A DNA stretch of 64,000 nucleotides from Desulfonauticus sp. GTDB lineage: Bacteria > Desulfobacterota > Desulfovibrionia > Desulfovibrionales > Desulfonatronovibrionaceae. The position numbers and the translations under genes were made by a program. The stretch lies in NCBI GenBank assembly GCA_030950395.1, contig JAUZRP010000040.1, positions 1 through 64,000 of the forward strand, written 5' to 3'. Below the pieces are notes generated by a model. The model was given only the letters and a program-made list of their open reading frames with translations. It searched no databases and was not told where the DNA came from. Below, piece by piece: positions 44,633 to 53,578 of this stretch; positions within the stretch are counted from its first letter, which is position 1; every line of letters begins with the position of its first letter.

Positions 44633-45421
44633 ATGTGGGAAGATTTTTTTGAACAGCATGTAATACAGGATGAGTTGTTAGCTAAAGCCTACTCTAAAAC
44701 AGATCCTAGACAACGGAGTTTTTTTAAATCTCAGATTGCAGATTTAATAAATTTTTATAATTTATCTTTTTGGACAAAAAAAAAAGAACAAATTTTTTTC
44801 CCCAACACCATTCTTACTATTCAACATTCTCTTCAAGATAAAGTTTTATGTTTGATTTATCCTGAATTTTTGGCAGCCAATCAAATATTGGCCCTGCTTA
44901 TCCCCTTTTTGTGTTTTGGCCTAAAGAGAGTCGGGGTGATTTTTGTAGGAAAAATAAATTTTGTCAGACGCTATTATTTGCTGACTGCTTTAGAGTTGGC
45001 TGGTATATCTTATTTGGCCTGTACCTCTATTCAGGAAACCAAAAAATTTATTTTTAGCGAGCAAATAAAGAATGTGTATTTATTTGGTTTTGGGCCGAGA
45101 AAAAAGGTTTTTGCAGGAGTGGATTATGTCTGGCAGGTGCCTGAATTGAAAAAAGGAATTATTTTAGAGACAAATGACCTAGATAAGCAGGAAGTTTTTG
45201 GATCCCATCCCCATTTTACGTTTTCTTTTGTCCAAGATTTAAAAGAATTAGAATTAAAAATAAAAAAAGAACTTTTTGACCTTATTATCGGAGCAGAGGA
45301 GTTATATCCCGGTAGTTTGGTCCTTGGGAAAGGCAAAGAAACCAGTTGGATTTGGCCTGGAGTTGAGAGGTTGCTTCCCTGGAATGTGAGTATGGTTTTA
45401 GGGGGTAAGAATTGTCAGTAG
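44633..45421 (+). CDS. Unknown protein, 262 residues, upstream of an EF-G gene
   Basis: I do not recognise this protein. It has no signal peptide and is alpha/beta. The stretch NQILALLIPFLCFGLKRVGVIFVGK...RRYYLLTALELAGISYLACTSIQETKKFI resembles the nucleotide-binding half of histidinol dehydrogenase or acyl-CoA-reductase-like proteins. No catalytic motif is visible, and this likeness is only a guess. Its end overlaps the EF-G gene by 10 bases, so the two are coupled. Confidence 0.55.
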   Translation: MWEDFFEQHVIQDELLAKAYSKTDPRQRSFFKSQIADLINFYNLSFWTKKKEQIFFPNTILTIQHSLQDKVLCLIYPEFLAANQILALLIPFLCFGLKRVGVIFVGKINFVRRYYLLTALELAGISYLACTSIQETKKFIFSEQIKNVYLFGFGPRKKVFAGVDYVWQVPELKKGIILETNDLDKQEVFGSHPHFTFSFVQDLKELELKIKKELFDLIIGAEELYPGSLVLGKGKETSWIWPGVERLLPWNVSMVLGGKNCQ

Positions 45422-47451
45422 GTCAAGATAAATATTTACAGCAAATCCGCAATATAGGCATTATTGCTCATATTGATGCTGGCAAAACAACATTAACTGA
45501 AAGAATTCTTTTTTATTCCCAAAAGATTCATCGTATGGGAGAGGTGCACGAAGGTACAGCCACCATGGATTATTTACCTCAAGAACAAGAACGAGGTATA
45601 ACCATAACCTCTGCCTGTACAACTTTGGAATGGAACAAGAACACGCTTAATCTGATAGATACTCCTGGACATGTAGATTTTACCATAGAAGTGGAGAGAG
45701 CTCTTCGAGTGTTAGACGGTGTGGTGGCTGTGTTTTGCGGGGTTGGCGGGGTAGAGCCCCAAAGTGAGACTGTGTGGCGTCAATCTGAACATTATAAAAT
45801 CCCTAAATTGGCCTTTATAAATAAGATGGATAGGCCTGGAGCTGATTTTGATGTTGTTTTAAATGCTATGCGCAAAAAGTTACAGGCCAATCCTGTAGTG
45901 GTTCAAGCCCCTCTTGGCAGCGGGGATGAATTGCGAGGAATATTGGATATTTTACGAAAAAGAAAACTTGTTTTTCATCAAGAAACTCAAGGCAAGACTT
46001 TTGACGTCCTTGCTCTGTTACCAGAAGAGCAGACAATAGTGGATAGATATAGAGCAGATCTTTTAGAAAAATTGGCTGATTTTGACGAAGTCATTTTGGA
46101 AAAATATCTTCAAGGAGAGGAGATACCTTTAGCTCACCTAAAAATGGTTTTGCGGAGGCTCACTCTGGCTGGAAAAGTGGTTCCGGTTTTAGGTGGATCA
46201 GCTCTAAAAAATGTTGGGATCCAACCTGTTTTGGATGCAGTGGTGGATTTTTTGCCTTCTCCTCTAGACGTTCCTCAATTGGAGGGAAAATGTCCTCTTA
46301 CAGGAAAGAAAAAATTTTTCCCCATATCAAGTAGATCCCCTTTGTCTGCTTTGGTCTTTAAAATCAGCCTGGAAACAGGAAGAAGATTGGTTTTAGTACG
46401 GATTTATTCTGGGAGTATAAAACCAGGAGACGTGGTTTATAATGTTAGCCAGCAAAAGCAGGAAAAAATTGCCAGAATGTTTAAATTGCATGCCAATAGA
46501 AAGGAAAAACTAGATCAAGCTAGAGCAGGAGAAATCGTGGCTTTGGCTGGTTTAAAGTTTGCCAAAACAGGCGATACCCTATGTCAACCAGAAGACCCTA
46601 TTTTGTTAGAAAAGATAGAAGAATATAAGCCCGTTATTTCTCTGGCCTTAGAGCCCCAAAACGCATCTGAAGAAGAAAAAATGGCTGAAGTATTGGAAAG
46701 GTTTTTGCAGGAAGATCCTACTTTAAAGATGGGAAGAGACGAAAATACAGGACAATTTATTCTTTCTGGCATGGGTGAATTACACCTGGAAGTTGTTTTA
46801 AATAGGATGAACAAAGAATACGGTCTTCAGTTTAGAGCAGGCAAGCCTCAGGTAATTTACTTAGAAACCATCACCCAAAAGGCAGAAGCTGAAGCAGATT
46901 TTACGAAGGTGCTGGGAGATAAATTGCATGCTGGATGGGTGAGGTTGAGTATAGCTCCTGTAGGTAGAGGACAAGGGATAGATGTAAAATTTGCTCTGGA
47001 TAAGACGAAATTTGACGAAAAGATTTTAGAGAGTGTAGTTCAGAGTATTAACGACAGTTTAAGTACAGGCCCTATAAAAGGCTATCCTGTTTGTGATGTT
47101 CAGGTAGTGGTAGAAGAATTGAGAACTCAAGAAGGAAGTAGTGAGATTGGCTTTAGAATGGCAGCTATTCAGGCTTTAAAATTGGCTTTAGAAAAGGCTA
47201 AGCCTGTTTTATTAGAACCTCTTATGTGGCTTGAAATCTATACCCCAGAAGAATTTTTAGGCGAATGTATTCACTTAATAAATAGTAAAAAAGGTAAAAT
47301 AGAGGCTATATCAGAAAAAGTAGGAGTCAAGGTGATTCAAAGTATAGCTCCGTTGGAAAACTTATTTGGCTTTTCCACTGCCCTTCGCTCTGCAACTCAA
47401 GGACGAGCTAATGTTACAATGAGGTTCTATAAATTTGATAAGTTATCCTAA
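45412..47451 (+). CDS. fusA: Elongation factor G (second-type EF-G)
   Basis: The 679-residue translational GTPase has P-loop AHIDAGKT (about 19-26), RGITITSACTTLEW, DTPGHVDFTIEVERALRVLDG and NKMDRPGADF. Domain II-V follow with GMGELHLEVVLNRM and QGRANVTMRF at the end. It is not in a str operon (rpsL/rpsG/tuf) here and parts are divergent, so it may be the EF-G2 paralogue found in many Deltaproteobacteria. The start is TTG 45412 with a GGGGG site at 45401-45405. Confidence 0.9.
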   Translation: MSVGQDKYLQQIRNIGIIAHIDAGKTTLTERILFYSQKIHRMGEVHEGTATMDYLPQEQERGITITSACTTLEWNKNTLNLIDTPGHVDFTIEVERALRVLDGVVAVFCGVGGVEPQSETVWRQSEHYKIPKLAFINKMDRPGADFDVVLNAMRKKLQANPVVVQAPLGSGDELRGILDILRKRKLVFHQETQGKTFDVLALLPEEQTIVDRYRADLLEKLADFDEVILEKYLQGEEIPLAHLKMVLRRLTLAGKVVPVLGGSALKNVGIQPVLDAVVDFLPSPLDVPQLEGKCPLTGKKKFFPISSRSPLSALVFKISLETGRRLVLVRIYSGSIKPGDVVYNVSQQKQEKIARMFKLHANRKEKLDQARAGEIVALAGLKFAKTGDTLCQPEDPILLEKIEEYKPVISLALEPQNASEEEKMAEVLERFLQEDPTLKMGRDENTGQFILSGMGELHLEVVLNRMNKEYGLQFRAGKPQVIYLETITQKAEAEADFTKVLGDKLHAGWVRLSIAPVGRGQGIDVKFALDKTKFDEKILESVVQSINDSLSTGPIKGYPVCDVQVVVEELRTQEGSSEIGFRMAAIQALKLALEKAKPVLLEPLMWLEIYTPEEFLGECIHLINSKKGKIEAISEKVGVKVIQSIAPLENLFGFSTALRSATQGRANVTMRFYKFDKLS

Positions 47452-47455
47452 AGCT

Positions 47456-47577
47456 CCAACTGAAAAAATTATTTTAAATAGTTAACTACACGTTCAACGA
47501 AAAAATAAAAAAATAATAATTTAAATTAGTAACTTGACAATTTAATCAAAAAAAACAAGATAGGGTTTTGCAGTTGC
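47456..47577. repeat. AT-rich intergenic element with terminal inverted repeats, copy D (reverse)
   Basis: The copy is in the reverse orientation and bounded by CAACTGAAAA (47458-47467 region) and TTTTGCAGTTG (47566-47576). The reverse complement shares TTTTTGATTAAATT.TCAA, CGTTGAAC.TGTA (12 of 13) and TTAAAATAATTTT (13 of 13) with copy C. It lies immediately after the EF-G gene. Confidence 0.75.
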
Positions 47578-47800
47578 ATCTTTAAAAGATTTTTTTTAGA
47601 CTTAGCAATAAAAATTTTTTTAATTATCTTACCTGTAAAATAGAGAATTAAATACTTAACATTAATTGGGATAAGAAGAGTAGATCCTCTTAGATTTAAT
47701 AAAATTGAAAAACAGTTGCTAAAAATTAAATTTTGGCTTATTAATTATATAAAATTGTTTTTACGGGAGTTTTGATTGACCCTAAAAGGAGGAGGTAAGT
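47578..47800. other. AT-rich stretch between copy D and uspA
   Basis: About 220 bases with no gene. It will contain the uspA promoter, which I cannot place. No hairpin of note. Confidence 0.4.
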
Positions 47801-48241
47801 ATGGTTACAATGAAGAAAATTCTTTGTGCAGTAGATTTTTCAGATATTAGTCCAAAGGTTGCTGAATATGCCAAAACTTTGGCTCAGGCCTTTGACGGAG
47901 ATGTAGTAGCGTTATATGTAGCGCCTGCTCTAACTCAGTATGTAGGATTTCATATCCCTGCTGGCTCTATAGAAAGTTTTGTAGGAGAGATCGTATCTGG
48001 AGCAGAAAAAACTATGGACGTATTTGTGGAAGAAAATTTTGAAAATATTACAGCCAAAGGCGTAGTTTGTACTGGAGATGCAGCAGAAGAGATTGTTAAT
48101 TTTGCTCAGAAGGAAGGTGTGGACATTATAGTCATGGGAACGCATGGCCGAAAGGGAATTGATAGACTTTTATTTGGTTCTGTGGCTGAAAAAGTGGTAA
48201 AGACGTCCAAAATTCCTGTTCTTACTGTTCGTCCTGATTAG
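47801..48241 (+). CDS. Universal stress protein (UspA family)
   Basis: The 146-residue protein has the Usp fold: KKILCAVDFSDISPKVAEYAKTLA at the start, EEIVNFAQKEGVDIIVMGTHGR, and the ATP-binding motif G-x2-G-x9-G-S in GTHGRKGIDRLLFGSVAEKV. It should therefore be of the ATP-binding type. AAAGGAGGAGG lies 8 bases before ATG 47801. Single gene; the role is in stress survival, with no specific target known. Confidence 0.93.
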   Translation: MVTMKKILCAVDFSDISPKVAEYAKTLAQAFDGDVVALYVAPALTQYVGFHIPAGSIESFVGEIVSGAEKTMDVFVEENFENITAKGVVCTGDAAEEIVNFAQKEGVDIIVMGTHGRKGIDRLLFGSVAEKVVKTSKIPVLTVRPD

Positions 48242-48503
48242 GATAAATGTAGTAAAAATTCATAGCAAGAGTAAGAATTTGTGTGGGGACTGCGTGTTAG
48301 AATAATTAGATGTTGAAAGTGGGCAGAGATATTTTTTAGAGGCGAAAATCAATTATAAGTGTAAGTCAGATCGTAAATAGTTGTAAATTTTTTCGTGTTG
48401 AGATGTGGGGGTAAATATTTAGATCCCAGGCTCTAAAATGTTTTGAGGCATTAGATTTGAGTAGAAACCGCCTAGATTTTTTAATAAGGGAGATTTTATT
48501 ATT

Positions 48504-49532
48504 GTGTTTGGCAAGAAGATTAGTGTTGGTCTGGATTTAGGCGATAGATGGATTAAATTGGTTGCTTTGACTAAATCAGGTAGTAGCATTTCCCTTTTTC
48601 GAGTGGGTCGTTTTTTGGTTTCTAATCAGGATAAAAAAGATGATCTGGCAGGGAAACTAAAATTATTTTTTCAGACAATGGATTTAAAGCGTGTTAAAGT
48701 TATTAGTTCTGTTGGACAATCCGTTATAATAAAGAGAGTAACTTTTCAAGCTGGAGATGAAGAAGAATTAGGAGAAGTTGTTTCTCAACAAGCAAAAGAG
48801 CACATCCCTTTTGACATTCAAGATATCATCTTAGATTATCACATCATAAGTAAAATAGAGGATAAAAAAGAGTTTGAAGTCTATTTAGTTGCTTGTAAGA
48901 AGGAATATATAAATGCTCGTGTGAAGTTATTTGAAAAGGCTGGTCTAAATATTACGTGTTTGGATGTAGATGTGTTTGCTTTTGTAAATGCTTTTGAGTT
49001 TAATTATCCTAGAGAATCCAAAAAAGCAGTATATTTGTTGGATATAGGGGAGAAGCGTAGTTTTTTTGGTTTGTATTATAGAGGAGATCTAATCGCTTTT
49101 AGAGATCTGGATTTTGGGGGATCTAAGTTGACAGGTGTAATCGCTTCAACTTTAAATATATCTTTTGAAGAAGCTGAACAGGTAAAAATGAATAAAGATA
49201 TAGGATTAAGTTTGGAACAGGAAAAAGATGTTCTTCAGAGGTTAGAGTCTGAGGTGCAAAGTTGGGTTTTAGAATTAAAGAAAATGGTGAGTTTTTATAA
49301 AACTACGTACCCTCCAGCTAAAGATGTTTCTACCTTGTTTTTGGCTGGGGGGTGTTCTTTTGCTTTGAGCCAAAAAGATCTGTTTGCAGATGCGTTTGAC
49401 GTATCTGTAGAATATTTAGATCCGTGGTTTAATATAAAAAAAGAAGTTAAATCTTTTGATTATAGTTATTTAAAAGCAGTTAAAACTCAAATGGTAACAG
49501 CTACAGGTCTTGCTTTGCGAGGATTAATTTAG
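48504..49532 (+). CDS. pilM: Type IV pilus assembly protein PilM
   Basis: The 342-residue actin-like cytoplasmic protein has VGLDLGDRWIKLVAL at the start, QAKEHIPFDIQDIILDYHII, LLDIGEKRSFFGLY and LFLAGGCSFALS. It binds the N-terminus of PilN and links the ATPases to the inner-membrane complex. It is the first gene of pilMNOPQ. GTG start 48504 with AAGGGAG about 9 bases upstream. Confidence 0.93.
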   Translation: MFGKKISVGLDLGDRWIKLVALTKSGSSISLFRVGRFLVSNQDKKDDLAGKLKLFFQTMDLKRVKVISSVGQSVIIKRVTFQAGDEEELGEVVSQQAKEHIPFDIQDIILDYHIISKIEDKKEFEVYLVACKKEYINARVKLFEKAGLNITCLDVDVFAFVNAFEFNYPRESKKAVYLLDIGEKRSFFGLYYRGDLIAFRDLDFGGSKLTGVIASTLNISFEEAEQVKMNKDIGLSLEQEKDVLQRLESEVQSWVLELKKMVSFYKTTYPPAKDVSTLFLAGGCSFALSQKDLFADAFDVSVEYLDPWFNIKKEVKSFDYSYLKAVKTQMVTATGLALRGLI

Positions 49533-50083
49533 TGTTTAGGGTTAATCTATTACAAATCAAAAAAAAGAAAAAATTTGCCTTTATAAAATTAGATTTTTGG
49601 GTTTTTATTGTAGTTTTTGTTTGCAGTGTAGGGATTAGTCTTGGAGTCTGGATGTTGATGGAGAAGAACATTACGGTCTTAGAAAATATTAAAAACAAAA
49701 AATTATCTCAATATAATTCTTTACAAAAAAAAATTTATAAAGTTAAAAATTTAGAAAAAACTATAAAAGAATTGCAAAATAGAATAGCTGTAATTAAAAA
49801 GATCAGGCAAAAACAAAATTTACCTATTATTTATATTGACGAAATTGTCTCTGCCATTCCTGAAAATAAGTTGTGGTTTACTTTTTTTGACCTTTCAAGT
49901 GGTGGTAAGGTAAACTTGAGAGGTATTGCTTTGGATAATCAGGCTTTGGCCTTTTATATCGACAGATTAAAAAAAGCAGCTCACGTAAAGCAGGTGGAGA
50001 TTTTGCTGACCAATAGAAAAAGAGTAGGCAAGTACGAGTTTGTGGAATTTAATTGTGTAGTTAATATGGGGAAAAAGTCTTAA
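49532..50083 (+). CDS. pilN: Type IV pilus assembly protein PilN
   Basis: The 183-residue protein starts with the PilN-type motif FRVNLLQIKKK, which docks into PilM. It has one membrane helix (FWVFIVVFVCSVGISLGVWML) and a periplasmic coiled coil and alpha/beta domain. GTG start overlaps the pilM stop by one base. It forms a complex with PilO in the inner membrane. Confidence 0.9.
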   Translation: MFRVNLLQIKKKKKFAFIKLDFWVFIVVFVCSVGISLGVWMLMEKNITVLENIKNKKLSQYNSLQKKIYKVKNLEKTIKELQNRIAVIKKIRQKQNLPIIYIDEIVSAIPENKLWFTFFDLSSGGKVNLRGIALDNQALAFYIDRLKKAAHVKQVEILLTNRKRVGKYEFVEFNCVVNMGKKS

Positions 50084-50086
50084 CCG

Positions 50087-50710
50087 ATGGATAATATTCT
50101 AGAGTTGCTAAAAAAATTTTTTTCCCTGTCCCTAAAGAAACGATGTTTAATTTATGGGGGAATAGTGCTCGTTTTTGTGGGGTTAGTTGGTTATTTTGGG
50201 GTGTATTCTTCTTATGAAAAACAGGTAGAACTCTCCAAGCAGATCCAAAATTTAGAAAAAAATATAGCCAAGCTTAGGGTAACTGCATCTAGATTAAAGA
50301 AAGTTCAAAAAGATAGAGATTCTTATCAAAAACAATTTATTTTAGCCAAGACTTTGCTACCAGAAGATGCTAGAGCACTGGAAAAGCTTTTAGCGTCTTT
50401 TGAAAAAAAAGGTATAGAAAAAGGTATAGAGTTTATGTATTTTAGGCCTCTTGGTGAGACCAAATATGATTTTTATGCAGCCAGACAGGTGCAAATTCGG
50501 GTATTAGGTTCTTTTCATAATATTGTTAGCTACTTAGATGGATTGACGAGCTTGCCTCGATTGGTGAGTTTACAACATATTAAATTCCTCCCTCAGGGTA
50601 GTCAAAATGGGATAAGTCACGTTTTAGCAGATTGTAATTTACAAGTTTATAGAGCATTAACAGAGGCTGAAATGGCCGCTAAAAAACGCGGTAAAAAAAA
50701 GAAGCGATAA
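50087..50710 (+). CDS. pilO: Type IV pilus assembly protein PilO
   Basis: The 207-residue protein has a membrane helix (IYGGIVLVFVGLVGYFGVYSSY), a coiled coil (VELSKQIQNLEKNIAKLRVTAS) and the PilO core (LLPEDARALEKLLASFEKKGIEKG...VRVLGSFHNIVSYLD-type). The C-terminus is basic (KKRGKKKKR). It pairs with PilN. A gap of 165 bases precedes pilP. Confidence 0.9.
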   Translation: MDNILELLKKFFSLSLKKRCLIYGGIVLVFVGLVGYFGVYSSYEKQVELSKQIQNLEKNIAKLRVTASRLKKVQKDRDSYQKQFILAKTLLPEDARALEKLLASFEKKGIEKGIEFMYFRPLGETKYDFYAARQVQIRVLGSFHNIVSYLDGLTSLPRLVSLQHIKFLPQGSQNGISHVLADCNLQVYRALTEAEMAAKKRGKKKKR

Positions 50711-50875
50711 TGTTAGGTTAGTTTACAAAGTAGATTGAGATTAATGGAGAGGTTAGATCTGACAGACATTTAGTAATGGGAGGAAGTGTTTGGTTTTCTA
50801 AAGAAAACTATCGTTGGATTAGTGTTTATTTCTTAAATATCTACAAAAAAAATCTAGCTCATAGGCCTTAGTTAA

Positions 50876-51442
50876 ATGGGGAAGATGGATAATTTTATTG
50901 GAAGTGTAAATTTTAATTGGTTGGGGATTATTAGAAAGTTGTGGAGTGTTTTTTTTATTAGTTGTATTGTTTGGAATTATTTTTGTCTGGCAGGGGGCTT
51001 GGTGTGGGCTAAAAGTGGAAAGGCAGAACCTGTTTTACAGTCAACTAACTTACCTGACTGGTTAAAACCTCCTGTTTATCATTATGATCCGAAAGGTAAA
51101 GTGGACCCTTTTGTCCCTTTTGTAGATAGGGTGAACAGAGCTTTTAATAGGTCCCAAAAGAGACATTTAACTCCTTTAGAAAGAATTGATGTTACTCAGT
51201 TGAGGTTAGAAGGCATCTTGTGGTCATCTGATCCTCATTTAACTCGAGCAGTAGTAGAATTGCCGGATGGAAAGTGTTTTATTCTAAAACAGGGCACTGT
51301 TGTGGGGCAAAACGATGGTAGAGTGATAAAAATTACTCCAGATAAAGTTATTGTAAAGGAAAAGGTTATGGACATTTTTGGAAATTTAAAGAACAGAGAA
51401 GTCATATTAAAACTTCACTCCAAACAAGGAGAAGAAGGATGA
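50876..51442 (+). CDS. pilP: Type IV pilus assembly lipoprotein-like protein PilP
   Basis: The 188-residue protein has an N-terminal membrane or signal segment (WSVFFISCIVWNYFCLAGGLVW). The PilP motif YDPKGKVDPFVPF (about 65-77) and the beta-sandwich LERIDVTQLRLEGILWS...GKCFILKQGTVVGQNDGRV follow. No clear lipobox is visible at the expected place. It bridges PilN/PilO and the secretin PilQ. The 4-base overlap with pilQ shows coupling. Confidence 0.88.
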   Translation: MGKMDNFIGSVNFNWLGIIRKLWSVFFISCIVWNYFCLAGGLVWAKSGKAEPVLQSTNLPDWLKPPVYHYDPKGKVDPFVPFVDRVNRAFNRSQKRHLTPLERIDVTQLRLEGILWSSDPHLTRAVVELPDGKCFILKQGTVVGQNDGRVIKITPDKVIVKEKVMDIFGNLKNREVILKLHSKQGEEG

Positions 51443-53577
51443 GAAGGCTGGTAATTTGGGTCTTTGTTTTGAGTTTGCTTGGGGGATGTGCTTATCAGAA
51501 GAAAACAGTTTCTAATTTATCTTCACAGGTAGAGGCTGTTTCTGTTGAGAAAAAAGAAAAGGCTTTTATAAAACTCGTTTCTCAAAAAAATGGTGTAGTT
51601 ATTGATATCCCCAATATATTTAATGTAGATGTAGATTATTTTATGCAGGATAAAGAATTTGTCTTCTATTTTAGTCCATATTATCCAAAAGTTGGTTTGC
51701 CAACTCCAGAAGGAATTGTTCAAAAAATATTTTATCTTCCGTCTAATGGTACAAAGGCCAAAAGTTTGCACATCGTTTTAAAACAACCATGTCAGTTTCT
51801 TGTCTCTAAAAATGAGTCTAAACAAAATTTACATATAATGTTTGTTCCTAGAACAGAAAATAAGCCTTTAGAGCTAAAAAGATATAGTCAGCAGGAGATA
51901 AATAAGATTGAGTTTTTTAAAAATAAAAAAGGGAATTTAATTGTTTTATTTAATACTAATCAAGTATTAGATGTGTTACCTTTAGCCTCTAAAGCAGGTC
52001 AGATGGAGTTAGAACTGCGAGGAATAAATGTTTCGCCTGAGTATGAAAAGATATTTGTTTTGGATAAGTTTAACACCCAAATTAAAAAGGTGTTTTTTCA
52101 AAATAAGGGAAAAGATTTAGATCTAAAATTGTTAACTTTGTCCAAGGTTCCTTTTTATGTGGATATTATTCAAGGTAAGTCTGCTTTGGTTTTTCTTACT
52201 TCTGACAATTTTAAGCTGGCTAATCTCTCTAAGCCAAAAAAAACAGTAAACGCTACAAAAGTAGAGGAAGAGACAGAAGAGAACATTCCAGAGTTAAATA
52301 CTATTTTGCCGGGTATGAAAAAACACTATACAGGTAAAAAGATCTCTATAAACTTACAGGATGCAGACGTGGAACATGTTATACGACTGATACTGTCTAT
52401 CACTAATTATAATGTGATTATCGATGATGACGTGCAGGGTAAAATCTCTCTGGATCTAAAAAATATTCCCTGGGATCAAGCCCTTGATTTGGTTTTGTTA
52501 CAGAAAAATTTAGGTATGGTAAAACAGGGCAATATTATACGCATTGCCACTCAAGCTAAGTTGCGTCAAGAAAGAGAAGCCATAAGAAGGGCCAGAGAAG
52601 AGGCCAAGCAGGCCAGGGAAAGTATGAAACAGCTTGCCCCTTTAAAAAGAGAGTATATTCAGATAAATTATTCAACAGTTGCAGATATTGCCTCTAAAGT
52701 AAAGCAGTTTTTGTCTAATAGAGGTAAAGTCACAGCAGACGAACGCACCAATCAATTGATTGTAGAAGATACAGAAGACAATCTGAAAATTATTAATGGA
52801 GTGATAAAACGACTGGACAGGCCAGAAAAACAGGTCTTGATAGAAGCTAGGATTGTATATGTGACCGATGAATTTACTAGGTCCTTGGGGCTAAAGTGGG
52901 GGCCCCTTAAGTATGCGCCAGGACAATATACTGGAAATTATATCTATAAATATTATAACGATGATACAAATACAAATTATTCCAAATATGATTTGTCAGG
53001 ACAGGTAAATTTACCTCCATCAGATAATTCTCCTTTGTCTCAACTACAAGGTTCAGTTGCTTTTTTGAGTGGAAAAGATTTATTTACTCTGGATGCAGAA
53101 TTAAAATTGGCTGAGACTCAAAATTTAGCCAAAACCGTATCTACGCCCAGAATCGTTACTCTAAATAATCAGGCGGCAGAGATTACTCAAGGTTCTAAGA
53201 TTGCAGTACAAACAGAATCTTCTAGTGGGGGTACCACTGTAGAATACAAAGATGCTGTGTTAAAATTAAAAGTAACCCCTCATATAACTCCAGATAAAAA
53301 AATAATTTTGTCTTTGGATATTTCAGATGATACCCCTAAAGGGGAAAACGGAGATATCGAGACTAAAACTGTTAAGACTAAATTAGTAGTAGCAGATGGA
53401 GAGACCATTGTGCTTGGTGGAGTGAGGAAGATTACTACTAACAACAACCAGAATAGGGTTCCTGGATTGCATAAAATACCTATTTTAGGCTGGCTGTTTA
53501 AAGATGATTATAAGAGCGTTAGCAAGCAGGAATTATTAATTTTTATTAGACCAAAGATTTTGGAAAATAGGTTTTAA
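51439..53577 (+). CDS. pilQ: Type IV pilus secretin PilQ (with lipobox)
   Basis: The 712-residue protein has a lipoprotein-type signal (IWVFVLSLLGGC, Cys 17). The N-terminal AMIN-like part is followed by an STN/N1 region (SINLQDADVEHVIRLILSI...IPWDQALDLVLLQK, about 300-360). The secretin domain has ARIVYVTDEFTRSLGLKWG, STPRIVTLNNQAAEI and the C-terminal VPGLHKIPILGWLFK. It forms the outer-membrane channel through which the pilus passes. Last gene of pilMNOPQ. Confidence 0.93.
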   Translation: MRRLVIWVFVLSLLGGCAYQKKTVSNLSSQVEAVSVEKKEKAFIKLVSQKNGVVIDIPNIFNVDVDYFMQDKEFVFYFSPYYPKVGLPTPEGIVQKIFYLPSNGTKAKSLHIVLKQPCQFLVSKNESKQNLHIMFVPRTENKPLELKRYSQQEINKIEFFKNKKGNLIVLFNTNQVLDVLPLASKAGQMELELRGINVSPEYEKIFVLDKFNTQIKKVFFQNKGKDLDLKLLTLSKVPFYVDIIQGKSALVFLTSDNFKLANLSKPKKTVNATKVEEETEENIPELNTILPGMKKHYTGKKISINLQDADVEHVIRLILSITNYNVIIDDDVQGKISLDLKNIPWDQALDLVLLQKNLGMVKQGNIIRIATQAKLRQEREAIRRAREEAKQARESMKQLAPLKREYIQINYSTVADIASKVKQFLSNRGKVTADERTNQLIVEDTEDNLKIINGVIKRLDRPEKQVLIEARIVYVTDEFTRSLGLKWGPLKYAPGQYTGNYIYKYYNDDTNTNYSKYDLSGQVNLPPSDNSPLSQLQGSVAFLSGKDLFTLDAELKLAETQNLAKTVSTPRIVTLNNQAAEITQGSKIAVQTESSSGGTTVEYKDAVLKLKVTPHITPDKKIILSLDISDDTPKGENGDIETKTVKTKLVVADGETIVLGGVRKITTNNNQNRVPGLHKIPILGWLFKDDYKSVSKQELLIFIRPKILENRF

Positions 53578-53578
53578 G

